In this document: positions 1 to 10,419 of the stretch, piece by piece
Layout: each line of letters starts with the position of its first letter
How positions within the stretch are numbered: position 1 is the first letter of the stretch
Source of the DNA: Pratylenchus scribneri
Taxonomy: Eukaryota; Nematoda; Chromadorea; Rhabditida; Pratylenchidae
Assembly (NCBI GenBank): GCA_030063045.1
Contig: JAQSEB010000155.1
Coordinates: forward strand, 1-64,000
DNA: 64,000 nt
Direction: 5' to 3'
Notes under the pieces: generated by a model
Database searches by the model: none
The model's input: only the letters and a program-made list of their open reading frames with translations
Told to the model about the DNA's origin: nothing
Position numbers and translations under genes: made by a program

Positions 1-55
1 AGTTTAAAGATAAATTTTTTAATTTTCGATTAAATCTGCCAGTTTTAGGGCTTTT

Positions 56-3000
56 CTACCCGAATATTAAACGAAATAATTTACAATTTTTAGCTAATGA
101 ATATAATATAAAATGATTATTATTTAATATAATCAATAATTTATAAAATAAAACAGACATAATGGCAGGCACAATCCGTAGGCATTCTTTCGTAATTTGA
201 TTATAATATATTTTAGAATATTCTCCTTTTTGGAAAATTCCAGGTACTAATGCAAAATAAGAATATGGTGATTCTGATTTTTTAAAATCCTAAAATTTAT
301 TTACATTAATAGTTGAATATATTAAATAAATTTTAATTTTTTTAATAATAATCTATGATTACCTCAAGTAAAAAAGCACAAATATTATTATCAACATTAG
401 GGCAATAATTAAACAGACGATAAGGCTTTTCAAATGAGATAATCGAATCCATATAGCATTTCAAAAGGTGCAAAATCTGAAAAAATGTAAAAATTAAGTT
501 TAAAAATCAAATTTAAAAGAGGAAAACATTATTGAATTTACTCAATTAGAAAATATTGTCTACATTTTTATGATAATTTAATTATAAAACATACATCTTC
601 TGGCATTAGTTTCATATAGATCAAAATTAATAACGGATCTTTTAAAAATTCATTCGTTTGGCAAATGTTGGCCATGGAAAAAAAACGGGTCTCCGGATAG
701 ACAGTAAAAAATTCATCTGAAAAATGGGGTTTTTCATTTCAATGTATTAATTTGATATTGCATTATTATAGGACTAACAAAATAAAAAAATCCTTTGATT
801 GATGATAATAATTAGGGACCGGATTTTTAGGTGGCAAAAATCTCAAAATAGGCACCTAAATAGGTCGAAAAAAGGCCAAAACAGGTCGCAAAATGCCAAA
901 ATAGGTCAAATATTAAATCGTTAAAACACAATAAATGGGCATTAAACTTTTAAAAATTACAAATTTCTTGTTTTTTTGCTAGTTTTTCGGTGTGAAATTC
1001 GCCTATTATAAGCTTATATATTGAATTTGAACATCAAACATCGCATAATCTCATTGAGGCAAAAACAAAATTCCATGTTTCAATAATGCTAATAAATACT
1101 AAATGCTAATTTAAAAGGGTCTCTTAAAATTTAATCTAAATTATTATTATTATAATAAATGTCAAATTTGAGTTAATAATGGTAGAATAATTCGATTTAA
1201 ATTATATATTTAATTTTTTATTCAAAATTGTCTTCGCAAAAAACCTACCTCTTTCAACATCCCAAAGATTATCAACAAAATTGAGAATATTAATTTGGCC
1301 ACATTTCCCAATGGAATTGAGCAAAAATTTTTGCTGCTCCGCTTGAATTTGAAGGCGGGAAAAAACAATCGACAGAAAATTGAGGTCAATTTCAATCACA
1401 GTATTTGTTGTAATTTTTTGTTTTTCAACAATCCAACAGAGCATTTTGTAATACTAAAAAATATTAAAATTATACAAAAAAAGTATCGAAATAAATTTTT
1501 TTATAATTAAATAAAAATTTTATTTTATTAAATGCTAATTAATAATACCTCTTCAAATTCTTGTTTGGTATATTCTGATTCTCCTTCTTTCTTCCATTGG
1601 GTAGAATCCCAGTATGGCCCAAAGTCCAGTTTATATATTTCAATGTAATCTGCCTTTTTTTGTAAATGAAAGTTTCTTTATGAATTAGAAAAAATGATAA
1701 ATTATCTATATATTTAATCAAATTTTTTGGTAGGTTAAAGGCTTATCATATAGCAATAATTTAGCAGAAAAATTTAAAAATTCATCACTTGTCATAAATT
1801 TTTATCATAAGAATTAACTCTATGTAATCAACATCATCAATAATTTTAAATTTTTGTTAAGGAATCGACAAGAAGAATAGCACATAAATTCAAAATAATA
1901 CCTCTAAATGATTGATAATTCCAGAAAAATCATTGGATCGCAATTCCAGCGCCGAACATGAACGCCATTCTATAATATTTATTATAATAATTTATAAATT
2001 AAATGCATAGGAAATATTAGGGTTGCCACAGATGTACTTGATACTTGATTTTTATAAATTTGTACTTTATTTGATGGGCCGAATCTTGGGAAATAAAAAA
2101 CGTACATGTACTTTTTTTGAGATTTTTATATTATTTTGATTATTGCATACTTTTACATTTTTTTTTTTATCAATTTTGGCCATTTTTTTGATCAACTTTT
2201 CCCTTATCGTGCAATTTTTTGGTATAAATTTTTTAGTTGAAGTCAAAAACTGAAAAATCGGGTTCTCAAAAAATTATAATCTTGCCCATTATATATGTAT
2301 AAAGAAAATTAATTTCAATAAATTTTAACCATTTTTCGAAAATCTTTATTTTTACTCCAAATTCTTTATTTTCAAGATCGGTATACTTTATTTTGGAAAA
2401 AAATGTGGCAAATCTGACTATACTATTCTAATATTTTATACTTTGATATGTTTTCTTCCTATGTGCAAATTTGAATTCATCGCAAATATATTTAATGCCT
2501 AAATTATCATCAGAGTGCATTGGATGCATGTAAATAGAAATTTTATCACAATTTTGTCGTTCATGCAAACGATATTCGTATAGTAACGAGTTCAGTATGG
2601 TACTCTCCTGACGATACTGTGTGATCTTAAAAATACAATAATAATAATATATCGATAAAGTCACTATTTGCCATTGGATATTATTTTAATTCGAATAATT
2701 TAATCAAATTATGCAATTTTACAAAGTTTTTCATTCGATAAATTAATTTTTTTTTGTCTTTTACCTCCGTTTGTGGATCATTCACTTTGGTCCATCCAAT
2801 GCAATTTTTGTGATAATTTAATTCAAATTTTTCCACAATATTTGAAGAGGGGGATCGAGGAGGGGAAGAAGAAAAATGTTCATTAGGACATTTACAATTT
2901 GAAGGAACCAAGACGGATTTGTATGTGTATAAAATGTTGTTGGGAATGATGGAAAGTTGTTGTTCACAATCGCAGTTCAGAGCAGTTAAATGAACAAGAA

Positions 3001-4835
3001 ATTCTTGGTGCGCATTGCTGCATATATAATAAAATGAATATTATTGAAATGGATAAAAATTTTTACCTATCTATTTTTTAAAACATATTGTCATGTATTT
3101 TGTTTTTATATTTTTAAATTTTATAGGGCTTCCCGGCGTTCAACACGGACGCTTTACACGGATCGTTTCGAAAAATGTTTGAAAAATGCGGACGCGCAGC
3201 ACTTTTTCCTTCAAACTTTCAGCTGGTCTAAAAATCTGGCATGCTTAAAAAGGTGTAAGAAAAAAAATAAATGCTTAGTCAAATTTTTGCTTCATATTTA
3301 TCTTCTGACTTTACTAATTTCAGCCAATTCTGAAATAAAGATATAATAAAATTATCTCGCAAGGGAGAATTTTATTCAAAATTGCCATTCAGCGAAAAAT
3401 TACACTAAAAAATGGCCGCGCAAAGAAAGATTTTTGTCATTTTTAATAAAAAATCTGACATTGTGCTGAAAAATTTTGAAAATTGGGTATAAGAAAAATT
3501 TCCGAAAATTTAATATTATGGCAACTGTTTAGAGATCAAATTCTATTTATAATCTTATGAAAATATTACACTACAATTGAGGAAGCGACAATTGTAGATG
3601 AAACGATCTTGATAGTGATAAAATTATATAAGTTATAGATCAATTTATAAAAGCATTTTATTGGGAATAAAATAAGCTACAAATATATACCTCGATCGAA
3701 AGCAAAATTCTATGTTGAAAATTTATTGAGTTTGGCCAAAAAATGACTCAATCGCCTCTTTAGCCGACTATTCACAATACCAGTGAAAATTTTAGGCGAC
3801 ATTTCAATATTTATGTAAAATTCAGCAAACAAAAAAATATTACATGAATATTAATGGAAAGTTAAAATAAAATTCTTCAAAACAAAAATTTATAACAATC
3901 CGGCCCTGAAGCTTAAACCCTAACACCCACCATCTGAAATCAAGCTTAGCCTAATTAAATCCATGCTTCTTATTTTAAAAGCTAGCCTTGCCTTGACCTA
4001 AATTTACATTTATTTCATCAAATTTAGAAAAATTTGATTAAAACTATAAATTTCAGGAGCAAGGGGTTTAAGATCGGTTAAGCTAGGTAAGGCTAGGCTA
4101 AGAGCATAGGGTTTAGGCGTGGCTAAGTGAAGTTTAAATCTAAATTCTCGGAATATGTAGGCAAAAAAGCTCTCTTCTGTAAAGACAATTTTTGTGAATG
4201 GTTTTAGCATTGATCTTGATTATCCAAAACTCAAATAAAATTTCCATTGGTCTCTCTATAAATATAGAATGATTAGCTAAACTGTAACTGAGCGAAAAAA
4301 TTCTTTAAGTCAAATTATGTTTTAGTTAGGCAATTTTTGTCACTAATTTATTTTATATCTTTATAATTACAAGACCATTACATTTTACTTGATATCATTT
4401 TGTAGCTAATTTTTTGTCCAATAAAATGCTTAAATTAAGCAATTTTAACACAATATTTTGTCTCCAATTGATGTGGCCTTCCTCAATTAAGCCAAATAAT
4501 CATATGATTTACAACAAATTAATTTTCCAGATTACATTTTAAAAAATTCTATACTCTATATTATATTTTATCTCTTCAATTCCGATATTTGAATTTTGAA
4601 TGAAGAAGTTTTATATAGACTTTTTAATAATAAAAAATAATAATGTAAATTATTATTTAAACCTGCTATTATGATCCAGGTAATCTTTTTGAAATGAAAC
4701 TTGGGCATAGATGCTTGGTTTTTTACCAAAATATTTCATTACAATGTTATAGGTTTTTCGGTTTGCCTGCATGAATATAAGTAGTTGACGGCGGTTTAAA
4801 AATGCCAAAGCGGAAATGATATCGTCCAAATTCAT
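56..4835 (-). CDS. F-box-like multi-exon protein
   Basis: The first exon (4835-4663) starts with a stretch around MNLDDIISALAFLNRRQLL that looks like the F-box-like fold seen in expanded nematode families; F-box proteins usually link targets to SCF ubiquitin ligases, but the match here is only by eye. Further exons with matching phase are 3017-2765, 2625-2442, 1969-1902, 1649-1549, 1453-1249, 716-595, 476-363 and 289-56, ending in a TAG. The protein would be about 485 residues, with no signal peptide or membrane segment seen. The join between 1969-1902 and 1649-1549 is off by one base; an open segment at 1792-1720 may belong there, so an exon is missing, or the copy is damaged. No domain was recognised in the C-terminal two thirds. 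It could be two adjacent genes, but phase agreement from 1453 to 56 argues for one. Confidence 0.6.
3127..3252 (+). other. GC-rich exon-like island inside intron 1 of the F-box-like gene
   Basis: This stretch is much richer in G+C than the surrounding intron. On the plus strand it is preceded by a tatag acceptor and followed by aaaag/gtgtaag, with one frame open throughout (about 42 residues, no recognisable domain). It lies opposite to the host gene. It may be an exon of a nested gene, a fragment of a transposon, or chance. Confidence 0.3.
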
Positions 4836-5740
4836 TGTTGTTTTGTTTGCTGCTATTTAACTAAATAATTTATGTTTGCCAATATAATTAAAGTTTATCA
4901 AACTCTGGATAATAAAAATATATACGACTTGGATCGATTTATATATGTAAATTTTGGATTTACTGAACCAAGTAAATTAAAAATTCATTTAATCATTTAC
5001 TCGGAAAATTAATTGTTTAAAAAAGATGACTTTTTTGAGCGAAAACTATATAAAAAATAAAATCATATATCATACTGCATGCAACGTGTCTTAGAGTTTA
5101 ATAAATTGTTAAAAACTTTGAAGGGTCTTCTTAACTCTATGAAAAAATCAAAAGCAAATCCTAATTATTAATTTATACAAGCCAAAAACTGCCAAAATAT
5201 GGGTGTAAAAGAATGGAAATAAAAGATTAAAAATTATTAAGAACCAATAAAATGCTTAAAGGAGTATTCTCACAAACCAAAAACCATTAAACCACTATAA
5301 GCTTTTCGACATTTTAAATATTTCCCTTAAATATTTCCTATTTATTTTCGTTACATTTGATGAGTGCATTTTTATTATATTACCAATTCCCATTCGTTGT
5401 CCATTTCTGATTATACTACATACATTATGGGTTTTTGCCCCAAAGCAAGTCTGCGGGCAATGTTCTTCCAATCCACCTCAATTAAGGACTCCTCCGTCCG
5501 TCCATCTGTTACTGACCATCATCCAACCCAAGCCCATTCAAAATTCACGTGATTCATTGTTTGTTTTTGTGCCATTCTCCCAGATTATTTTCTAAATCAG
5601 ACTATTCCCCCAAAATTCCATCCATTGTTCATTTTGAATTTATTTAAATAAGACTCAATTATTTGAGAAATTTATTTTCCCATTTCCAAATATATTCATT
5701 CAATTTCATTTATATTTGAAATTGAAATACATTACAAAAA
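4836..5740. other. Shared 5' intergenic region
   Basis: This 0.9 kb interval separates two divergent genes, the minus-strand F-box-like gene and the plus-strand ARL8-like gene. It presumably carries both promoters. A slightly GC-richer patch lies near 5430-5530. No gene, RNA or clear motif was seen. Confidence 0.4.
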
Positions 5741-7164
5741 ATGATGCTTTGTTTTGAAAAAATGCGCCGATTATTCCGTTGGTTCCATTCCCTCATAAGG
5801 AAAAAGCGACGATTGGAATTGGCATTAGTCGGGTTAGACAATGCCGGCAAAACAACATTCACCAATTTTATTGAGGTAAATGGAAAAAATGCTGCACCCA
5901 CTGAATTGTTTTAATAAATTTGAGAGAAATTGTATAAATAAGTAATTAGTATAAATAAAAATTAAATTCCTAAATTACCGTAATACTCTTTTAATTCCCC
6001 ATGGGGAAAATATTTTTCTATCACTTAAAAATTTGGCAAAATTATGGATCTAACTCCTTAATTTATGGACAATTTTTGACAAATTATAGTGGATTTTATA
6101 TAGATTTAGGGAATTAAGAAAATGGAATAAAAATTTTTTTAAAAATACCCTTCTAGGAACTATGGGTCCTCAAAGTCGAGACTGAGGAATTAGAGGGATG
6201 GGCTTTAAAAGAGGTATTACGGTAATCTTAAAAACTTTGGATACTTGTCAAATCGTTTTTGGCCATTCATTCAATTTAAATAATATAAATAAATTATTCC
6301 AAAATTATTTTAGACTGGTCGATTCCTGGAACATTCAATGTCAACCATTGGCTTCCAATTGTAATTTTTAATTTATTCATTTAATTATCAATTTTCTCAT
6401 CAATTAAAGCAAAAAAGTTGTCCGTTCCAAATGCATAATCAAGGTGATAAAAAATATTTTTAGAATTATTTTTTCTCTAAGATTTGCGATTTGGGAGGAT
6501 TGCCCCGTTTTCGTTCAATTTGGTCTCGTTATTGCACCGGAATGGATGCAATCATTTTCATGTTGGATGCCCAAAATCCAACGCGATTTGAACAAGCCAA
6601 ATGGGAATTGGAACAGCTGATGAATTCAACACGTTTGGAGGGAATTCCGCTTTTGGTTTTGGCCAATAAAATGGACAATGATGAGGGAAATGCACCGAAA
6701 ATTGGAATGGAAGAATTGGCTGAACATTTGGATTTATTGAAGATTGGCAATGAGAGGGCAGTTGGATTCATTCCAATTTCATGCAAGAAAGGACGAAATA
6801 TTGGTGGGCAATTTAATTTATATAAATCAATATTAAAATGGAATTGCATTAATTTACCCCAAAAAAAATTAATTTATTCAAATCTTTCGTGTCGATAATT
6901 AGTGTTTTTTGAGGCCATATAATTTGGCCAAATCACAGACCTCTAAGATTCCACTAACCCTTATTATTATTAGCCACTAGCCCCTAATCCCATCCTAGCC
7001 TTGAACCTACTAACCCTGAGCCTTAATATCTAGTTATGGCCAATTATATGTTCCAAAAATATAATATATTTAAATATTAATTTAATTATTAAAATAATCT
7101 TTAAAAAAAGTATTTATTTTTAGATGTAGCAATGCAATGGTTGCTTAAATATGCTCGCCGATGA
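5741..7164 (+). CDS. ARL8-like small GTPase, divergent
   Basis: Five exons (5741-5875, 6314-6360, 6410-6443, 6482-6803, 7124-7164) join in phase to give 192 residues, close to the 186 of ARL8. Order of motifs: a basic amphipathic N-terminus without the Gly2 used for myristoylation, P-loop GLDNAGKT, switch I STIGF, DLGGLPRFR, NKMD for guanine binding and SCK. The signature RFRSIWSRYCTG and the C-terminal QWLLKYARR place it with ARL8, which drives lysosome movement on microtubules through kinesin. The residue after GG is Leu where ARL8 has the catalytic Gln; codon 6500-6502. That change blocks GTP hydrolysis in other ARF-family proteins, so this paralogue may be locked active. It is likely a second, fast-evolving copy rather than the standard arl-8 gene. 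An in-frame ATG at 5762 is an alternative start. Confidence 0.85.
5975..6225. mobile_element. MITE-like element, TACCGTA family (copy 1)
   Basis: Ends are inverted: TTACCGTAATACTCTTTTAA at the left and TTAAAAGAGGTATTACGGTAA-like sequence at the right. It sits in intron 1 of the ARL8-like gene. The internal words agctttaggg-aactaag and gctatgggtcctcaaa recur in other copies in this window. No coding capacity. Confidence 0.8.
6904..7040. repeat. Dispersed repeat with ggccatataa and CCCTAA-like words
   Basis: In intron 4 of the ARL8-like gene the string ggccatataatttggccaaa is followed by degenerate ccctaa/tagcc words. The same opening string with one change is found near 61773-61795, again followed by aagatcc and ttagcc words. 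This marks a dispersed repeat, not a gene. Confidence 0.5.
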
Positions 7165-7318
7165 GAATGAATTGGATAATTTTGTGTATTGAAAAATTGG
7201 TTCAATGATTGGTAAATAAAAATTGATAAATAGTTGATGTGCATCATTGGAGGAAATATTTTCAATTTTTGAATTCATTATGTACATAAAATAATCATCT
7301 AATCTAAAATTTTGCTAA

Positions 7319-7555
7319 AATGTACATATTCTTGTAAATATTTTCAAGATTTTTCCCTGTAAAACTTTCAATCAATTTCCATTTGTAAATATATTTCAAC
7401 AAATTTTCCTTTTTGTTTATGTCTACAAATTTTCCATTTGTAAATATTTTTAATAATATTTTTCTGTGTAAATTTTTGTAAAAATTTCCTTTGTAAATAT
7501 TTTTAGATAAATAAATTTTCCATCTGTAAATATTTTTAATAAATTTTTAATCTCG
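7319..7555. repeat. Degenerate minisatellite, TTTCCATTTGTAAATATTTT
   Basis: Five or so imperfect units built on tttccatttgtaaatatttt follow one another in the interval between the ARL8-like gene and the secreted-peptide gene (7165-7953). The rest of that interval shows no gene or motif. Confidence 0.55.
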
Positions 7556-7953
7556 GAATAATTTTATCTAATACTTTCCCTGAAAAATAATATTATATTG
7601 AGAGGTATTTTTTGAAATGTTTTCCTATTGCAATCAGACGTAATATTTATAAATTTGCACTGATCAGCTTCCACAATGTTTTTCCGTGATGTTTGGACTG
7701 ATTTTTATTACTATTTTATACTGCCGATTGGGATTCATTATTATTATCAAAACATTGACCAAATTAGTTACCTAATTGCAATTTTGAGAAATATTTCAAA
7801 GTCCTAAACTTTTTATTTATTTTTTTACTGAAATTCTTTTTAATCAATCACAAATGAGGAAGTCAAGATTTTTTTAAGATCATGACCTTGAGTAAATAAA
7901 TTATATTTCCACAATTCTCAAGCAGGTCAATTAAATAAAAAATTCACTGTAAA

Positions 7954-8257
7954 ATGTTCATTTCAAAGACAAAATTTTCTATAATTTTTATTGTTTTTCT
8001 TCATTTATTTGTTTCAATTTTTGGCCAATTATGGTGGTCTCCTTATGGATATTATTCCCCTATTCCATCCAATGGTGGATATTCTATGGCAGAGAATTGG
8101 CAGCAACCAAATAATCGGTAAAATTTTGAGAATTTTACAATTAAGTAGCGTTTTGACAAGCAATTTTAATTCAAGGCTTTTCTCTGCTGGTATTTTATCT
8201 CCTTGTATTTTATCGCCGAATATTCTGCCGTTGGGAGGCAATTCAATATGCACATGA
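7954..8257 (+). CDS. Small secreted peptide, unknown function
   Basis: Two exons (7954-8117 and 8176-8257) join in phase to give 81 residues. The first 24 form a clear signal peptide: a basic start (MFISKTK) then a run of Ile, Phe, Val and Leu ending SIFG. The mature part opens QLWWSPYGYYSPIPSNGGYS, rich in Tyr, Ser, Pro and Gly, and ends with two Cys (SPC.. and SICT). No family was recognised. The gene is convergent with the SPRY gene next door. A secreted cuticular, gland or neuropeptide-like role is possible, but nothing in the sequence decides this. Confidence 0.6.
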
Positions 8258-8482
8258 AAGGGCAAATAAATCAAGAAATTACATTTATTTTCGACTGTGA
8301 TTATTTAACAAATAAAATTGATAAATTAATTGTCAATTTTTAAATTTTTTAATAAAAGTAAATATTTATTCAAAAAAATTACAAATGATTGATGTACAAA
8401 AATTTTATGGAATTTTGATGATAAAAAGATGAGAATTAATTTCTTTTTAATTTATTATTTTTTGGGCCATTTTTTCACATAA

Positions 8483-9910
8483 TCAATATAGAAGTTCATC
8501 GAATTGTTCAAAGCGCCATCTTTTCTTGCCAAAATTGCCACGAATTGTATCACCATTCCAAGCCAAATTGATGGCTGGGAAAAGTTGGAGATTGTTAAAT
8601 GTTTTTGGCAATTGGGCTTTTCCTGAATTTTGAACATTTTTATTTTTTTTTCAAAAATTTTTTAAAATTATTTATTGCAAGTGCGCTTCTTTTTTGATTA
8701 TATTTTTCATTTTTTTGTAACAAATTTTATTAAATTTTCGCATAATAAAATTTATGAATTTTAAAATTTTAATTTTAAAATATTGTAATATATTTTATTA
8801 ATTACCCATCAATTCTCCATTCACCGTATAAAAACATTGCATTGAATAATTTGCTGGGAAATGAATTATACCAATGCCGGCCACATCTCCTTCTTCTAAT
8901 AATAATTCCCCTCCGGTATAATTGAATTTGATGAATTTTCCACCAATTCCCATTCCACCTCTTCGATAAATTCCAAATGAATTTTCTACACAACCAAGAC
9001 ATTGCTTTTCCAATTTAAATTTTTGAGTACAGAAGCCAATGTAATTTTTGACCCTGAATTTAAAAAAAATAAAAAAAATTTAGGTACTTATTTGGTTTTG
9101 GTCCGCTTATTTCCTCAACTATGAAAAAGTAAGGGAAATTGGAGCCCTCCTGGATAATAGGGATTGGTTTTAGGGTTACGTGAGATGATTTTACCTCATC
9201 ATATTCCATCCCTGAATGACCCTAATCTTAATCTTGATGACCCAAATGGGGACCCCTCCCTTTTTCCTAGTTGAGGAAAAAATCGGAACCAAACCAAATA
9301 AGTACCAAAATTTATTGCTTCCTAAAAATATCATTATAAATATTTTTTTGAATTTACTTTTATAATTTAAATTTAATTTTATAATTAAAATAAACCAAAT
9401 TTTTCTGACATATTCCACTTCAAAATATAAGGCAATCGATGGATTTTTATTAGCCTGATTAAATGGTGGCGCAGAATATATAGCTGAAACACAATTCATT
9501 TCTAAATTTTAAATATATTTATTCTCTGATAATTTTCATATTTTTTTTTACCATTTGGACCGGAATACTGTACCAAAAGGTCATCTTCGATAAACATCAT
9601 AAATGGTCCAGAATCCTGGTAGTCCCATCTGTTTTCCTTTATATTGATGAACTCAAAAAAATTTATTTTTACATATTAGCATAAAAAAGAATTCAATTAA
9701 ATTGCACAGAATTCAAGCACATAACATAATTTAAATATTTTCAAAATAAAATTATTCAATTCCTCAGAATTACAGCAATTAAACATTTTCATAATCAATT
9801 ACAAAATAGAAAAAAGGCAAAAAAAAAAAAATACAAAATTTTTTTACAGATATGAATAACTTCCTCATTTGTTGTTTTTTTTCACAAATTGGCATTGCTC
9901 TAGACAACAT
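8483..9910 (-). CDS. SPRY (B30.2-like) domain protein
   Basis: Five exons (9910-9848, 9651-9552, 9501-9396, 9053-8806, 8622-8483) agree in phase and give 218 residues. The core reads ENRWDYQDSG, then YFEVEYVRK, then FGIYRRGG, then CFYTVNGELMG, then LFPAINLAWNGDTIRGNFG. This order is that of the RanBPM-type SPRY domain, a protein-binding module greatly expanded in plant-parasitic nematodes, where secreted members (SPRYSECs) act as effectors. Here the short N-terminal exon (MLSRAMPICEKKQQ) is not a convincing signal peptide, so an intracellular RanBPM-like role is more likely. The first exon is the least certain part. An inverted-repeat element occupies the intron at 9395-9054. Confidence 0.8.
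9083..9306. mobile_element. MITE-like element with 38-bp terminal inverted repeats
   Basis: The left end begins GGTACTTATTTGGTTTTGGT and runs to cctcaacta; the right end is its complement, tagttgagg...ACCAAACCAAATAAGTACC. It lies in an intron of the SPRY gene. The interior (gggttacgtgagatgatt, then ctcatcat and ccctaatc) resembles the elements at 36652-36838 and 53235-53420. Confidence 0.8.
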
Positions 9911-10419
9911 CTCTGTTAATTAATACTAAATAAATATTTAATTTTGGTCTACAATTTCAGTGAATTAATAATTTAACAATGCGGGAATTCCATTTGACCA
10001 ATTTTAAAAATAAAATTATTGCACGAATTCGTAATTTATTTAAATTTTGAGAAATGTAAATTAATTGGTTGAAGAAAAAAAATCGATGAAATTTGTGTGA
10101 ATTTGAGTACAATTTGGAAAAAAGAGAAATGAATCATGAAGAATTTGTTTATCGAATAAAAAAAGGTAAATCCATAATTAATTTAATTATTAATTTATTT
10201 AATTTAATAAAAAATTGTTATTTATTCCCATCTCATCAGAACAAAATATTTCTTATAATTGTTTGGAATTTTATTGAGAGGCTAAAAGAGGATTTCGCGC
10301 AATTCTCTTAAAAATAGGATTTTGTGCGCATGAATGAAATGCATGGAATAATCCGGTGTGAATGAAATATTTTATTAAACCAATTTAATTGATTCATTTT
10401 TGGATCAATCCCAACAAAA
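9911..10419. other. Divergent promoter interval
   Basis: Half a kilobase between the minus-strand SPRY gene and the plus-strand K2P gene. It is very AT-rich with oligo-A runs near 9818-9845. A short open frame at 10093-10311 has no support from splice phase or similarity, so no gene is called. Confidence 0.4.

Noticed and set aside
2020..2418. Intron block with gttgccaca / tgtggcaaa ends as a MITE
   Set aside because: Only eight bases of the ends pair; the rest is AT-rich and unmatched, so evidence is too weak for a call.
4010..4210. Minus-strand frame in intron 1 of the F-box-like gene
   Set aside because: It sits in a tagg/ctaagc-rich inverted repeat and does not fit the exon phases on either side.
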